In this document: piece after piece, positions 18,376 to 27,484 of the stretch
Layout of the letters: every line of letters begins with the position of its first letter
Position numbering within the stretch: position 1 is the first letter of the stretch
From: Herbaspirillum sp. ASV7
Lineage (GTDB): Bacteria > Pseudomonadota > Gammaproteobacteria > Burkholderiales > Burkholderiaceae_D
DNA: 64,000 nucleotides
Assembly (NCBI RefSeq): GCF_016429215.1
Contig: NZ_JAELUH010000007.1
Span: forward strand, 57,016 to 121,015
Direction of reading: 5' to 3'
Made by a program: the position numbers and the translations under genes
Notes under the pieces: generated by a model
The model's database searches: none
Seen by the model: the letters and a program-made list of their open reading frames with translations, nothing else
Told to the model about the DNA's origin: nothing

Positions 18376-18411
18376 TGAATCCAATTCTTTAGGAGGAAAT
18401 TGGAGGAGACA
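18344..18411 (-). ncRNA. candidate small RNA with anti-Shine-Dalgarno motifs
   Basis: On the minus strand the element begins near 18411 with UGUCUCCUCC. Next comes a hairpin (CCAAUU/AAUUGG, 18381-18403) whose loop exposes UCCUCC. It ends in a strong intrinsic terminator: an AGCCCAC/GTGGGCT stem (18351-18375) and eight U residues (18344-18351). A weak promoter match, TTGGCC-18-TAAAGT (18447-18418), would place the start at about 18411. The length of about 68 nt and the design, two C/U-rich seeds plus a Hfq-type terminator, fit a trans-acting regulator of ribosome-binding sites. It lies 100 bp downstream of the NRDE gene, so a 3'-UTR origin is an alternative. Confidence 0.5.
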
Positions 18412-18513
18412 GGTGTAACTTTACTGCTCCGCATCAAATCAGGCCAATTTATCTTCCAAATATCAGATATACGATCTGGTTATTTCATGTGATCGCGGCT
18501 GCTGCCTGCAAGC

Positions 18514-19362
18514 TCAGCCCTGGCGGGCTTCTCCGCCGTGCAGGGGCGGGTCCTGTGGCGCTTCTTCCACCCTGGGCTTGCAGGGGATCTTGCAGGCCTT
18601 GTCGGTAGCCGGCTCGGCGCAATATTGCATTGCCATAGGATCAACCACATGCTCGGTCAGGACCGGCTCGCCGACGATGGGCACGCGCAGGACCGTCGAG
18701 CAGCGGGTGCCATAGTCGGGCGAGCGGATGAAGATGGGGGAGAGCATCCTCTCCTTTTCCAGGCCCACGCCGGTATCGGGCAGACGGCAGTCATTGGCGC
18801 GGGTGGCGTCGGTGAGCATCTCGAAGAAGGTCTCTTCCGGCGCTCCCTGGCACAACAGGCTGGCGAACTGCGCCTTGGCGCGGGTGACCTTGGGCCAGGG
18901 CGTGTCCAGCAGGGCGTTGGAGAGACCATAGACGCCATAGTCCAGGGGCTGGCCGTTGCGGGCATCTTCGCCGCCCCGGTTGGAATACCACAGCATGGTC
19001 TCGCGGTCGCCCAGCAAGAGGTTGAAACCATTGTATTGCTGCGCACGCGGGCTGATCTGGCGCAGGTAGCTGGCCGGATCCATGTCGCCGCGCAGGTAGT
19101 CGGCCACCAGTTGCCCACGGCTGGGGGCGTCGGGTCGTCGCTCCGAGGGCGAGCGGACATTGGTCAGGGCGGCGAAACGGCCTTCGCGCGTCACGCCCAG
19201 CCAGGTCCCGCCGGCTTGCAGGTCGCGCCCGGCAAAGACCTGCCGGTAGTCCTCCCACCAGGCCGCATCGGCGGCCGGACGGGCATAGAATTCATCGCGA
19301 TTGGCCGCCAGGATCAGCGGCATGCCGGGGATGACCTTCCAGGCGAAGATGATCAGGCACAT
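18514..19362 (-). CDS. NRDE family protein (TANGO2-like)
   Basis: A 282-residue protein starting MCLIIFAWKVIPGMPLILAA followed by NRDEFYARP, the Asn-Arg-Asp-Glu signature of the NRDE/TANGO2 family. The N-terminal Cys immediately after Met recalls Ntn-hydrolases, but activity is undefined; eukaryotic relatives are linked to haem and lipid metabolism. The ATG at 19362 gives the family N-terminus. It overlaps the stop of the DUF4936 gene by 10 bp, so the two are probably co-expressed, with ygfZ upstream on the same strand. Confidence 0.88.
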   Translation of the reverse strand: MCLIIFAWKVIPGMPLILAANRDEFYARPAADAAWWEDYRQVFAGRDLQAGGTWLGVTREGRFAALTNVRSPSERRPDAPSRGQLVADYLRGDMDPASYLRQISPRAQQYNGFNLLLGDRETMLWYSNRGGEDARNGQPLDYGVYGLSNALLDTPWPKVTRAKAQFASLLCQGAPEETFFEMLTDATRANDCRLPDTGVGLEKERMLSPIFIRSPDYGTRCSTVLRVPIVGEPVLTEHVVDPMAMQYCAEPATDKACKIPCKPRVEEAPQDPPLHGGEARQG

Positions 19363-19652
19363 GATGCGACATCCTCGAACTGTTCGACATGGCGCGGCCC
19401 GCTGATGAGCGCCGGGATGCCGGCGTCCTCCAGGGCGAGTTCCAGGGCGCGGGTGAATTCGGCCGCGCGCGGCGTCGGAATGTGTTCGTAGACTTCCATC
19501 CAGGTTTGCAGGCCGTCCTGCTCGCCGGGGCGGCGCTTGAGGCCGCCGGCGATGCCGAAGCGACCTTGTAGCACCATCTGCACGGCCTTGATTTTGCCGT
19601 GCAGCGGCTGGGCCTGGGTGGGGGCGACGCGATAGTAAATGTAGAGATCCAT
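19353..19652 (-). CDS. DUF4936 family protein
   Basis: A 99-residue protein beginning MDLYIYYRVAPTQAQPL, with LQTWMEVYEHI near residue 50 and a C-terminal HVEQFEDVA. This pattern is the small DUF4936 family found in betaproteobacteria. No catalytic motif, signal peptide or membrane helix is seen. It lies between ygfZ (32 bp upstream) and the NRDE gene (overlapping), an arrangement consistent with one transcript. Function unknown. Confidence 0.82.
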   Translation of the reverse strand: MDLYIYYRVAPTQAQPLHGKIKAVQMVLQGRFGIAGGLKRRPGEQDGLQTWMEVYEHIPTPRAAEFTRALELALEDAGIPALISGPRHVEQFEDVASCA

Positions 19653-19684
19653 GGCCTGTCCTTGCCTGATGCCCGGGTATCCGC

Positions 19685-20749
19685 TTATTGCGGATCGGCC
19701 AGCTCGTAGGGCAGGTCGTGGAAGTGCAGCGCCGGTCCGTCGGCGGCACCCAGGTGGATGGCGTCCTCGGCGGCTGCCAGTTTCAGCTCGACCAGCGCCA
19801 GTGCGCGGCCTTCACCCAGCGGTTCGGCATTGACCACCATGCCGCAGGGCTGGCCGGGATCGGTGACGGCAAAGACTTCGTTGCCGGCCTGCGCGGTGTC
19901 GCTGTCGATGGTGGCCAGCAGCGTGCGGCGCTTGAGCTTGCCGAGGTATTGGCTGCGCGCCACGATTTCCTGGCCGGGATAGCAGCCTTTCTTGAAATTG
20001 ACGCCACCGATGAGCTCGAAATTGATCATCTGCGGCACGAACTGCTCCTGTGTGCTGGCGGTGATGCTGGGCACGCCGGCGCGGATATCGGTCAGGCGCC
20101 AGGCCTGCGCGGCCGTGGGGGCCAGGTGCTGGACCAGGCGCGGCCAGGCCGCCACCAGGATCTCGGGTGCGGCGATCCACTGGTAGCGGGGGCTGCCGGC
20201 GGCATCGGCCAGGCGGATCAGGGTGCCGTTGCCATTGCTGGTCTTGTCATACGCCTGCTGCGGCAGCACCGGGAACCATTCGGCCAGGGCGTTGGCGGTG
20301 GCCGGTCCGGCCAGGCCCAGCGCGGCGTGGCTGGTGCCGGCGTCGGCCAGCTTGGCCTTGGCGCGCAGGATGAACATCTGCAGGCGCTTCTGAATGGCCG
20401 GCTGCAGGCTGCGCGGCAGCTGCAGGAAGATGCTCTGCTGGTCGCGCCACATCAGGAGCGTGGCCAGCAGGCGGCCCTTGGCCGTGCAATAGCCGGCCAG
20501 GCGCGCACTGTTCTCGTCGAGTTTTTGCACATCATTGGTGAGCTGGCCGTGAAGGAAGCTGGCAGCTTCCTCGCCGCTGGCGGCGATCAGGCCCAGGTCG
20601 GTGAGGGGGGCCATGAAGCTTTCCAGGCTCTGCGGTGAGGGCGTGGCGGGGCCGAAACCCAGTACCTCGGTGCCATCGGCGTCGAAACGGGCGCCTTGCT
20701 GCGCCAGGAAGTCACGCCAGACGGAGGGCGATGCGGTCAGTTCTGTCAT
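19685..20749 (-). CDS. ygfZ: folate-binding protein YgfZ
   Basis: A 354-residue tetrahydrofolate-dependent protein that assists iron-sulfur cluster assembly and repair, related to glycine-cleavage T protein. The diagnostic motif KGCYPGQEIVAR lies at about residues 249-260 and carries the conserved Cys. The ATG at 20749 (MTELTASPSVWRDF) is preferred over an in-frame ATG 36 bases upstream, because family members start with this short helix. It is divergent from mltG, as is common in betaproteobacteria. Confidence 0.92.
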   Translation of the reverse strand: MTELTASPSVWRDFLAQQGARFDADGTEVLGFGPATPSPQSLESFMAPLTDLGLIAASGEEAASFLHGQLTNDVQKLDENSARLAGYCTAKGRLLATLLMWRDQQSIFLQLPRSLQPAIQKRLQMFILRAKAKLADAGTSHAALGLAGPATANALAEWFPVLPQQAYDKTSNGNGTLIRLADAAGSPRYQWIAAPEILVAAWPRLVQHLAPTAAQAWRLTDIRAGVPSITASTQEQFVPQMINFELIGGVNFKKGCYPGQEIVARSQYLGKLKRRTLLATIDSDTAQAGNEVFAVTDPGQPCGMVVNAEPLGEGRALALVELKLAAAEDAIHLGAADGPALHFHDLPYELADPQ

Positions 20750-20893
20750 AGGAAATCTTTTACGGATTACGGCTTGCCAAGGCATCTCTGCCCGGCAAAT
20801 TAGGCAACTGTCGTGCCAGCGATTATCATTGATGCCTCGATTATAGTGATCTCCGAAAAAACGCGTCGGAGCAACAGGGATTTTGCATCTGGT

Positions 20894-21874
20894 ATGAAGA
20901 AGTTATTTGCGACACTGATCATTCTGGCGGCGCTGGTGGCAGCAGCCGGGGTCTATTGGTCCAAGCAGCCCATCGTGGATCCGAGCGGCCAGGTCATCGC
21001 CTTTACCATCACGCCGGGCGCCGGCGTGTCCGGCGCTGCCCAGCAGATCGCCGCGGCCGGCGTGCCGGTCAACCCCGATCTCTTTGCCCTGTATGCGCGC
21101 CTGTCCGGCGAGGGCACCCGGATCAAGGCCGGCAGCTACGAGATCAAGCCCGGCTACACGCCGCAACGCCTGCTGCTGCAGCTGGTGCGCGGCGAATTCG
21201 CCCAGGAGGCGCTGACCGTCATCGAGGGCTGGACCTTCAAGCAGATGCGTCGCGCCATCGCCGAACAGCCAGCCCTCAAGCACGATACCGCCGGCTGGAC
21301 CGACCAGCAGATCCTGGCCAAGCTGACCACCGAATATACCTATCCGGAAGGACTGTTCTTCCCGGATACCTATCTTTTCGCCAAGGGCGCCAGCGACATG
21401 CAGGTCTACCGCCAGGCCTTTGCGCTGATGAGCAAGAAACTCAACGAGGCCTGGGCCCAGCGCGACCTGTCGCTGCCTTACCGCACGCCTTACGAGGCAC
21501 TGACCATGGCCTCCATCGTCGAGAAGGAGACCGGGCAGAAGTCCGAGCGCGGCATGGTGGCGGGTGTCTTCGTGAACCGCCTGCGCACTGGCATGCTGCT
21601 GCAGACCGACCCCACCGTGATCTATGGCATGGGCGATCGCTACCAGGGCAAGATCCGCAAGGTCGACCTGCTGACCGACACGCCCTACAACACCTATACC
21701 CGGGCCGGCCTGCCGCCCACGCCCATCGCCTTGCCCGGCGCGGCCTCGCTGGCAGCGGCGCTGAACCCGGACAAGACCGAGGCCTTATACTTCGTGGCGC
21801 GTGGGGACGGCACCAGCCATTTCTCCAGCAGCCTCACCGAGCACAACCAGGCCGTCAACCGCTACCAGCGCTGA
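20894..21874 (+). CDS. mltG: endolytic peptidoglycan transglycosylase MltG
   Basis: A 326-residue YceG/MltG protein that cuts nascent glycan strands in the periplasm. The single N-terminal membrane anchor is about residues 3-21 ([20 protein letters not shown]). The catalytic region includes [13 protein letters not shown] (about 152-164) and [10 protein letters not shown] (about 206-215), with the conserved Glu. The start at 20894 gives a normal length and anchor; upstream in-frame codons would add about 27 non-family residues. tmk and holB follow on the same strand, the usual mltG-tmk-holB order. Confidence 0.94.
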   Translation: MKKLFATLIILAALVAAAGVYWSKQPIVDPSGQVIAFTITPGAGVSGAAQQIAAAGVPVNPDLFALYARLSGEGTRIKAGSYEIKPGYTPQRLLLQLVRGEFAQEALTVIEGWTFKQMRRAIAEQPALKHDTAGWTDQQILAKLTTEYTYPEGLFFPDTYLFAKGASDMQVYRQAFALMSKKLNEAWAQRDLSLPYRTPYEALTMASIVEKETGQKSERGMVAGVFVNRLRTGMLLQTDPTVIYGMGDRYQGKIRKVDLLTDTPYNTYTRAGLPPTPIALPGAASLAAALNPDKTEALYFVARGDGTSHFSSSLTEHNQAVNRYQR

Positions 21875-21927
21875 TCCTGGCGCTTTTTACCGTTTTTTCA
21901 CCGTTTTCTTTGAGTAGCGATCCCTTC

Positions 21928-22536
21928 ATGGCATCAGGCAAATTCATCACCTTCGAAGGCATCGACGGCGCCGGCAAGTCGACCCATATTCCTTTCGTCA
22001 CCGAGCTGCTCCGCGCACGCGGGCTATCCGTGGTCGCCACCCGCGAGCCGGGCGGCACCGAACTGGGCGAGCGCCTGCGCGAGCTGGTCCTGCATCACAA
22101 GATGCACCTGGAAACCGAGGCCCTGCTGATGTTCGCCTCGCGCCGCGAACACCTGGCGCAGGTGATCGAGCCGGCCCTGGCGCGCGGCGACTGGGTGATC
22201 TCGGACCGTTTCACCGATGCCACCTTCGCCTACCAGGGCGGCGGTCGCAAGCTGGCGCTGGACAAGCTGGAACGCCTGGAAGACTGGGTTCATCCGCACC
22301 TGCAGCCGGACCTGACCCTGCTCTTCGACGTGCCGCTGGAAGTGGCGCGCGCGCGCCTGGACGCCGAACGTACCCTGGACAAGTTCGAGCAGGAGAAGGC
22401 CGATTTCTTCGCCAATACCCGCGCCGAATACCTGCGCCGGGCGCAGCAGTTCCCGCAGCGCTTCCGCATCGTCGATTCGACCCGTCCGATTCCCGTGATC
22501 CAGGACGAACTGCGCGCCATCGTGGCGGCCTTGTGA
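21928..22536 (+). CDS. tmk: thymidylate kinase
   Basis: A 202-residue kinase converting dTMP to dTDP with ATP. The P-loop [12 protein letters not shown] is at residues 8-19, the DR(Y/F) motif [16 protein letters not shown] at about 91-106, and a LID-type basic region follows. The length is normal. The ATG at 21928 has only a weak upstream GAG element. It lies between mltG (53 bp upstream) and holB (13 bp downstream), supporting one operon. Confidence 0.95.
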   Translation: MASGKFITFEGIDGAGKSTHIPFVTELLRARGLSVVATREPGGTELGERLRELVLHHKMHLETEALLMFASRREHLAQVIEPALARGDWVISDRFTDATFAYQGGGRKLALDKLERLEDWVHPHLQPDLTLLFDVPLEVARARLDAERTLDKFEQEKADFFANTRAEYLRRAQQFPQRFRIVDSTRPIPVIQDELRAIVAAL

Positions 22537-22549
22537 TGGGGGCGCAGCG

Positions 22550-23587
22550 ATGAGTGATTCTTTCGCCGACGCATTGTTGCCCTGGCAGGGCGAGAGCTGG
22601 CGCCAGCTCCAGCAATTGCGCGAGCGCCTGCCGCACGCGCTGTTGTTCTATGGCGCTGCCGGCACCGGCAAGACCCGCTTCGTGGAAGCCTTTGCCAAGT
22701 CGCTGCTGTGCGAGTCGCCCACACCCGAGGCCCATGCCTGCGGCGTGTGCGCGTCCTGCAACTGGTTCTCGCAATCCAACCATCCCGACTATCGGCGCGT
22801 GCGCCCGGAGGCGCTGGAAGACGAGATCGCCGACGACGACAGTGGCGAGGAAAAGAAAAGCGCCAAGGCCAGCAAGACCCCTTCCAAGGAAATCAAGATC
22901 GACCAGATCCGTGCCCTGGCCGATTTCATGAACGTTTCCACCCACCGCTCCGGCCTGCGGGTGGTGATGCTGTATCCGGCCGAGGCGCTCAATACGGCGG
23001 CCGCCAATGCCTTGCTCAAGACGCTGGAAGAACCGCCGCCGGGCACCATGTTCCTGCTGCTGTCGAACCGCCTGGACCGGCTGCTGCCGACCATCCTCTC
23101 GCGCTGCCGGAAGTTCGCCCTGAATGCGCCGGGACACGACGAGGCCCTGGCCTGGCTCAAGCAGCAGGGCGTCAAGGATGCCGACGCCTGGCTGGCCGAG
23201 CAGGGCGGTGCGCCCCTGGCGGCGCTGGAAGCCGCCCAGGGAGAGGGGCGCGAGGCACTGGACGAATTGTTGCGCCACCTGGCCCAGCCGGGCGTGGATG
23301 GCGCCCTGCGCGCCGCCGACAAGCTGCAGAAGACCCCGGTGCCGGAACTGGTCGGCTGGCTGCAGCGCTGGCTCTATGACTTGCTGTCGCTGAAGTCGGC
23401 CGGCGTGGTGCGTTACTACCCGCGCTACGGCAAGGAGCTGGGACGACTGGCCGAGCGCGTCGATGCCCTGGCCATTGCAGCGGCCCTCCGTGGCATGGGG
23501 GAGCGTCGTGCCATTGCCGACCATCCGCTGTCGGCCAAGCTGTTCATCGAGGAAATGCTGATCGCCTACGCCGGCCTGTTTGACTGA
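22550..23587 (+). CDS. holB: DNA polymerase III subunit delta'
   Basis: A 345-residue clamp-loader subunit. It has a P-loop-like GAAGTGKTRF (about 35-44), a four-cysteine zinc module (Cys residues around ACGVCASCNWF, about 62-72), the charged insert EEKKSAKASKTPSKE (about 100-114), and the SRC-type motif LSRCRKF. It joins delta and DnaX to load the beta clamp. A strong bidirectional terminator follows its stop. The tatD gene that often neighbours holB lies 4.5 kb away here, beyond an iron receptor and a two-component system. Confidence 0.93.
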   Translation: MSDSFADALLPWQGESWRQLQQLRERLPHALLFYGAAGTGKTRFVEAFAKSLLCESPTPEAHACGVCASCNWFSQSNHPDYRRVRPEALEDEIADDDSGEEKKSAKASKTPSKEIKIDQIRALADFMNVSTHRSGLRVVMLYPAEALNTAAANALLKTLEEPPPGTMFLLLSNRLDRLLPTILSRCRKFALNAPGHDEALAWLKQQGVKDADAWLAEQGGAPLAALEAAQGEGREALDELLRHLAQPGVDGALRAADKLQKTPVPELVGWLQRWLYDLLSLKSAGVVRYYPRYGKELGRLAERVDALAIAAALRGMGERRAIADHPLSAKLFIEEMLIAYAGLFD

Positions 23588-23620
23588 TCGGTCGTCCTGG
23601 CTGCTGGCCCGCCAGCATGA

Positions 23621-23658
23621 AAAACGCCTGCTTCCACATCGAGGGAAGCAGGCGTTTT
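23621..23658. terminator. bidirectional intrinsic terminator
   Basis: A 15-bp perfect stem, AAAACGCCTGCTTCC with GGAAGCAGGCGTTTT, around an 8-nt loop. The A/T ends give a U-tract on either strand. It separates the convergent holB and siderophore-receptor genes. Confidence 0.92.
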
Positions 23659-23701
23659 GCTTGTTGCAGCCTGCAAGGCGCAGGCTGCGCGCGGAGCAGG
23701 C

Positions 23702-25915
23702 TTAGAAGGCCACCGACACCGAGGTGCTGAAGGTGCGCGGATTGGCCAGGACCAGGTAGCCCGAGTTGGAGGCACCGCCGGCCGATTCCCAGTAGTTGCG
23801 GTTGGCCAGGTTCTCGATGGAGGCACGGAAGGTCACGGCACGGCCACCGATGTCGGTCAGGTAGCGGGCGCCGATGTCATAACGTACCCACGACGGCACT
23901 TCCAGCTTGTTGGCGGCATCGGCGTACTGGGTCGAGGTGTAGGTGGCACGGCCATTGACGGTCAGGCCACGCACACCCGGGATATCGTATTCCAGGCCGG
24001 CATTGGCTTGCAGCTTGGGTACGCCGATCGCGTAGTTGCCGTTGTTGGCGCTGCCGCTGGTCTGCAGCTGCTTGGCGTTGAGGAAGGTGATGCCGGAGAG
24101 CAGGCGCATGTTCTTCGTCAGTTCGCCGAAGGCGGTCAGTTCCACGCCGCGATTGCGTTGCAGGCCATTGGTGGATTCGATATTGGTGACCGCATCCTTG
24201 TAGGACAGCGGCCGGTCGGTGGTGAAGAAGGCCGCGCCCAGGCCCAGGCCGCCCAGTTCATACTTCACGCCCACTTCCTTCTGCTTGGACTTGTACGGTG
24301 CCAGTACCTGGCCGTAGTTGGCGGCGGTGGTGTCGGTGATCTGCTTGCCCTGCTGCAGGCCCTCGATGTAATTGCCATACAGCGACAGGTTCTTCATCAG
24401 CTTGAAGACCACACCGCCCATGGGCGAGGTCGCGCTCTGGTCGTAGTGGGCCGAGTTGAGGTGGGTGTTGTAGGCGTAGGTATCGGACTTGAGCTGTTGC
24501 TGGCGCACGCCCACGGTGACCAGCAGACGGTCGTCGTAGAAGCCCAGGGTGTCGGAGAGCACCGCGCTGGCCAGGTTGGTGCGGGTGGTGGTCTGCGGGT
24601 CGCTGAGGCTGTTGCCCAGCGTGCTCAGGGCCGGCTGGCTGTAGGTGGTCGGGCTGTAGATGTTGGTGCCCAGCGCATAGAAGGATGAATAGCCATAGGC
24701 GTTGCGTGAGTTGAGCGAATACAGCGAGGCAGCCGCTACCAGCTTGTGCGAGACCGGGCCGGTGCTCAGATGCGTGCGCACGCCCACTTCGCCGGTGGCG
24801 ACGTCATCCTGGCGCGCATTGTCGAAGCGATAGGTGGAGGCAGCGCCGGTGCTGGCATTGTTCACGCGCACGCCTGAGAGCGAGTTGTTTTCGGTCCCCT
24901 GGCGGGCACCGAAGGCGGCCCAGGCCGTGGTGGTGTCGGAGAGGTCCCATTCGCCCCGGACGGTGCCGAAGATGTCACGCTCGTTGGAGTAAGACCAGGG
25001 CTGGGAATAGTTGGCCGAGCCGCTGGGCGCGGAGGGCAGCGAGCTCAGGCCCGAGGCCAGCGACACGCTGGAGCGGATGTTGTTGAGATTGTTTTCCTGC
25101 ACACCCAGGTCGGCCGAGAGGCGGAAATTGTTGCCGCGATAGTCGGCGCCCAGCGAGAACACGTTGGTTTCGCGCTTTTCGCCCGAGACGCCCGTGCCAC
25201 CCGCATGGCGCGCCGCGTTGATGCGGATGCCCAGGCGGTCTTCCGGCCCCAGGCGGCGCGAGAAGTCGATGGCGCCATATTTGGTGTTGCCGGACTCGTA
25301 GCCCAGCGTGACTTCGGTGAGCGGCTCATTGGAAGCGCGCTTGGGCAGGATGTTGATGGTGCCGCCCAGGCCGGCGTCACCTGGCGTGGCGCCGTTGAGG
25401 AAGGCGCTGGCGCCGTAGAGCACCTCGACCCGTTCCATCATCTCGGAGGCCACATACTGGCGCGGCAGGATGCCGAACAGGCCGTTGTACATTAGGTCGT
25501 CGGAGTTGGCGATGAAGCCACGGATCATGTACGACTCCTGGAAGTTGCCGTAGCCGCGCGTGGTGCGCACCACCGGATCGTTCTTGAGCACGTCGCCCAC
25601 ACCGTGGGCCTGCTGGTCGGCAATCAGTTGCTGGGTGTAGGCCACCGAGCGCACGGGGCTATCGAGGTTGTCGACGTTGCCCAGCACCCCCAGGCGGCTG
25701 CCGCGCGCCACCTGGCCGCCGGCAAACTCCTTGGGCAGGCCGTCGGCGGAGGCATCGGCCGAGGCATTGACGGTAACGGTGGGCAGTACTTGCGCGTCTT
25801 TCGGCTCGGCTGCGGCACTGCTGCTGGTCTGGGCCAGCGCCGGCAAGGGCGCCAGGAAGGCCAGGGCGAGTGCCGCCGCAAGCGGCGTGAGGCGGTGGGT
25901 GGAACGGAATGACAT
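23702..25915 (-). CDS. TonB-dependent siderophore receptor
   Basis: A 737-residue outer-membrane receptor of the FhuA/FpvA-like siderophore class. Signal peptide 1-29 (ending LPALAQ), TonB-box-like LPTVTVNAS, plug domain with DQQAHGVGDVLKNDP and GYGNFQESYMIRGF, and a barrel ending AF with terminal Phe. A good Fur-box match lies about 55-75 bp upstream of its start, so it should be iron-repressed. No siderophore synthesis or periplasmic transport genes adjoin it, so a xenosiderophore is plausible. Confidence 0.93.
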   Translation of the reverse strand: MSFRSTHRLTPLAAALALAFLAPLPALAQTSSSAAAEPKDAQVLPTVTVNASADASADGLPKEFAGGQVARGSRLGVLGNVDNLDSPVRSVAYTQQLIADQQAHGVGDVLKNDPVVRTTRGYGNFQESYMIRGFIANSDDLMYNGLFGILPRQYVASEMMERVEVLYGASAFLNGATPGDAGLGGTINILPKRASNEPLTEVTLGYESGNTKYGAIDFSRRLGPEDRLGIRINAARHAGGTGVSGEKRETNVFSLGADYRGNNFRLSADLGVQENNLNNIRSSVSLASGLSSLPSAPSGSANYSQPWSYSNERDIFGTVRGEWDLSDTTTAWAAFGARQGTENNSLSGVRVNNASTGAASTYRFDNARQDDVATGEVGVRTHLSTGPVSHKLVAAASLYSLNSRNAYGYSSFYALGTNIYSPTTYSQPALSTLGNSLSDPQTTTRTNLASAVLSDTLGFYDDRLLVTVGVRQQQLKSDTYAYNTHLNSAHYDQSATSPMGGVVFKLMKNLSLYGNYIEGLQQGKQITDTTAANYGQVLAPYKSKQKEVGVKYELGGLGLGAAFFTTDRPLSYKDAVTNIESTNGLQRNRGVELTAFGELTKNMRLLSGITFLNAKQLQTSGSANNGNYAIGVPKLQANAGLEYDIPGVRGLTVNGRATYTSTQYADAANKLEVPSWVRYDIGARYLTDIGGRAVTFRASIENLANRNYWESAGGASNSGYLVLANPRTFSTSVSVAF

Positions 25916-25970
25916 GAAGATTCTTTCGAGAATTGCAGTAAGGAAGAGAAAAACACTGCTAAGTATAAGT

Positions 25971-25989
25971 AATAATCGTTATCATTTGC
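25971..25989 (-). promoter_or_regulatory. Fur box upstream of the siderophore receptor
   Basis: AATAATCGTTATCATTTGC closely matches the 19-bp Fur consensus (GATAATGATTATCATTATC), sharing ATAAT..TTATCATT. It lies 56 bp upstream of the receptor's ATG on the minus strand, where it would cover the promoter. Confidence 0.8.
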
Positions 25990-26098
25990 ATTTATTTCGA
26001 GAATTTTGCATCTGGAATGAGAACATTGCTCCGCAGGAGTGTCGGCAAAGTGGCTGACGGCGGTCGTGAGAGGGCGGTGCCGTTCATGACATCGCCCG

Positions 26099-26104
26099 TA
26101 TAAT
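26099..26104 (+). promoter_or_regulatory. -10 box directly before regB
   Basis: TATAAT, a perfect -10 hexamer, ends 7 bp before the ATG at 26112. Initiation at the usual distance would begin at or next to the A of the start codon. No good -35 hexamer is seen 17 bp upstream. Confidence 0.5.
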
Positions 26105-26111
26105 CGCGCCC

Positions 26112-27425
26112 ATGACCTCCGCCGCCTCCCGCATCAGTCCGACACCGTCCCCGCTCGGCTCGTCCTTGCCCCAGCATCCGCTGCTATCGCGCCTGTTCTG
26201 GCTGCGCTGGGCCATGGTGGCGGGCGAGCTGCTGGTATTGGCGGGCGCCCAGGCCTGGTTGCATATCACGTTGCCGCTGACCGAGCTGGTGGCGCTGATC
26301 GCCTTGCAGGCCCTGATCAACGGCGTCACCTGGCTACGCATGCGCTGGCTGCGTCCGGCCGAGCAGGGCGAGCTGTTGCTGCAGTTGCTGCTGGATGTGG
26401 CGGTGCTGACGGCCTTGCTGTACTTTTCCGGCGGCTCGACCAATCCCTTCGTGTCCTTCTACCTGCCGGCGCTGGCGGCCGGTGCGGCCAGCCTGGCCTG
26501 GCCTTATGCACTGCTGCTGGCGGCCTGCGCGCTGGGCGCCTACTCGGGGCTGGTCTATTTCTACCAGCCGCTGCACATCCACGATCATGACCAGGCCATG
26601 GCCTATCACCTGGCCGGGATGTGGATCAATTTCTCGATCTCGGCGCTGCTGATCACCTGGTTCGTCAGCCGCATCGCCGCCGCCGTGCGCACCCGCGACG
26701 GCCAGCTGGCGCAGGCGCGCGAGCGGCAGCTGCAGAGCCAGCGCATCCTGGCGCTGGGCACCCAGGCGGCGGGGGCAGCCCATGCGCTCAATACGCCCTT
26801 GTCGACGGTGGCGGTGATCGCCGGGGAACTGCGCCGGGAGATGGCCGACAATCCCGCCTTGGCCTCCTATGACGAAGACTTGCGCATCGTCGAGGAGCAG
26901 ATCGCCGCCTGCAAGACGGCCCTGGAGAGCATGCGGCTGGACGCCGACGCCCAGGCCCGCAACGAAGGCAGCGCGCCGCTGGCCCCCTGGCTCAGGAGTC
27001 TGCTGGAAGGCTGGCGCCTGCGGCATCCGGCGGTGCTGCTGGTGGCCGAGGTGCACCAGCCAGAGTGGCGGGCCAGCCAGTTGCAGGATCTGTCACAGAT
27101 CCTGCTGACCCTGCTGGACAATGCCGCCCACGCGGTCCGCGAGCGGGGGCAGAAGGGCGAGATCCGCATCCGCCTGAGCGAGGCCGATACGCTTTCAAGG
27201 GATGGTCGCAGGCGCGCTATCATCGCCGTTGCCGACAACGGCTGCGGCATCGCCCCCGAGCTGCTGCAGCGCCTGGGGCGTGGGCCGGTCGCCAGCAGCA
27301 GCGGCGGCTCCGGGATCGGCCTGATGCTGGCCTTCGCCAGTGCGGTCCACCTGGGAGGCAAGCTGCATCTGCACTCCACGCCGGGCCAGGGTAGTGTGGC
27401 CGAGCTGTGGTTCCCGCTGGCTTGA
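26112..27425 (+). CDS. regB: RegB/PrrB-type sensor histidine kinase
   Basis: A 437-residue membrane sensor with about six hydrophobic segments in residues 25-195. The H-box is ALGTQAAGAAHALNTPLSTV (phosphorylated His about residue 228), followed by an N-box (LDNAAHAV) and a G-box (SGGSGIGLMLAF). The H-box and the RegA-type partner downstream place it in the redox-responsive RegB/PrrB/ActS family. The RegB redox Cys between H- and N-box is not obvious, so the sensed signal is uncertain. A TATAAT hexamer ends 7 bp before the ATG, suggesting a leaderless transcript. Confidence 0.88.
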   Translation: MTSAASRISPTPSPLGSSLPQHPLLSRLFWLRWAMVAGELLVLAGAQAWLHITLPLTELVALIALQALINGVTWLRMRWLRPAEQGELLLQLLLDVAVLTALLYFSGGSTNPFVSFYLPALAAGAASLAWPYALLLAACALGAYSGLVYFYQPLHIHDHDQAMAYHLAGMWINFSISALLITWFVSRIAAAVRTRDGQLAQARERQLQSQRILALGTQAAGAAHALNTPLSTVAVIAGELRREMADNPALASYDEDLRIVEEQIAACKTALESMRLDADAQARNEGSAPLAPWLRSLLEGWRLRHPAVLLVAEVHQPEWRASQLQDLSQILLTLLDNAAHAVRERGQKGEIRIRLSEADTLSRDGRRRAIIAVADNGCGIAPELLQRLGRGPVASSSGGSGIGLMLAFASAVHLGGKLHLHSTPGQGSVAELWFPLA

Positions 27426-27484
27426 GCCGGGATGGTCGCTCCAGCCTGTTTCGTTTGTTTTCATAATTTTTTGCAGATTTTCCG

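Noticed and set aside
18376..18420. tmRNA or a short plus-strand coding region with AGGAGG start signal
   Set aside because: The AGGAGG elements are not followed by an open frame with a start codon. The terminator orientation supports a minus-strand RNA instead.
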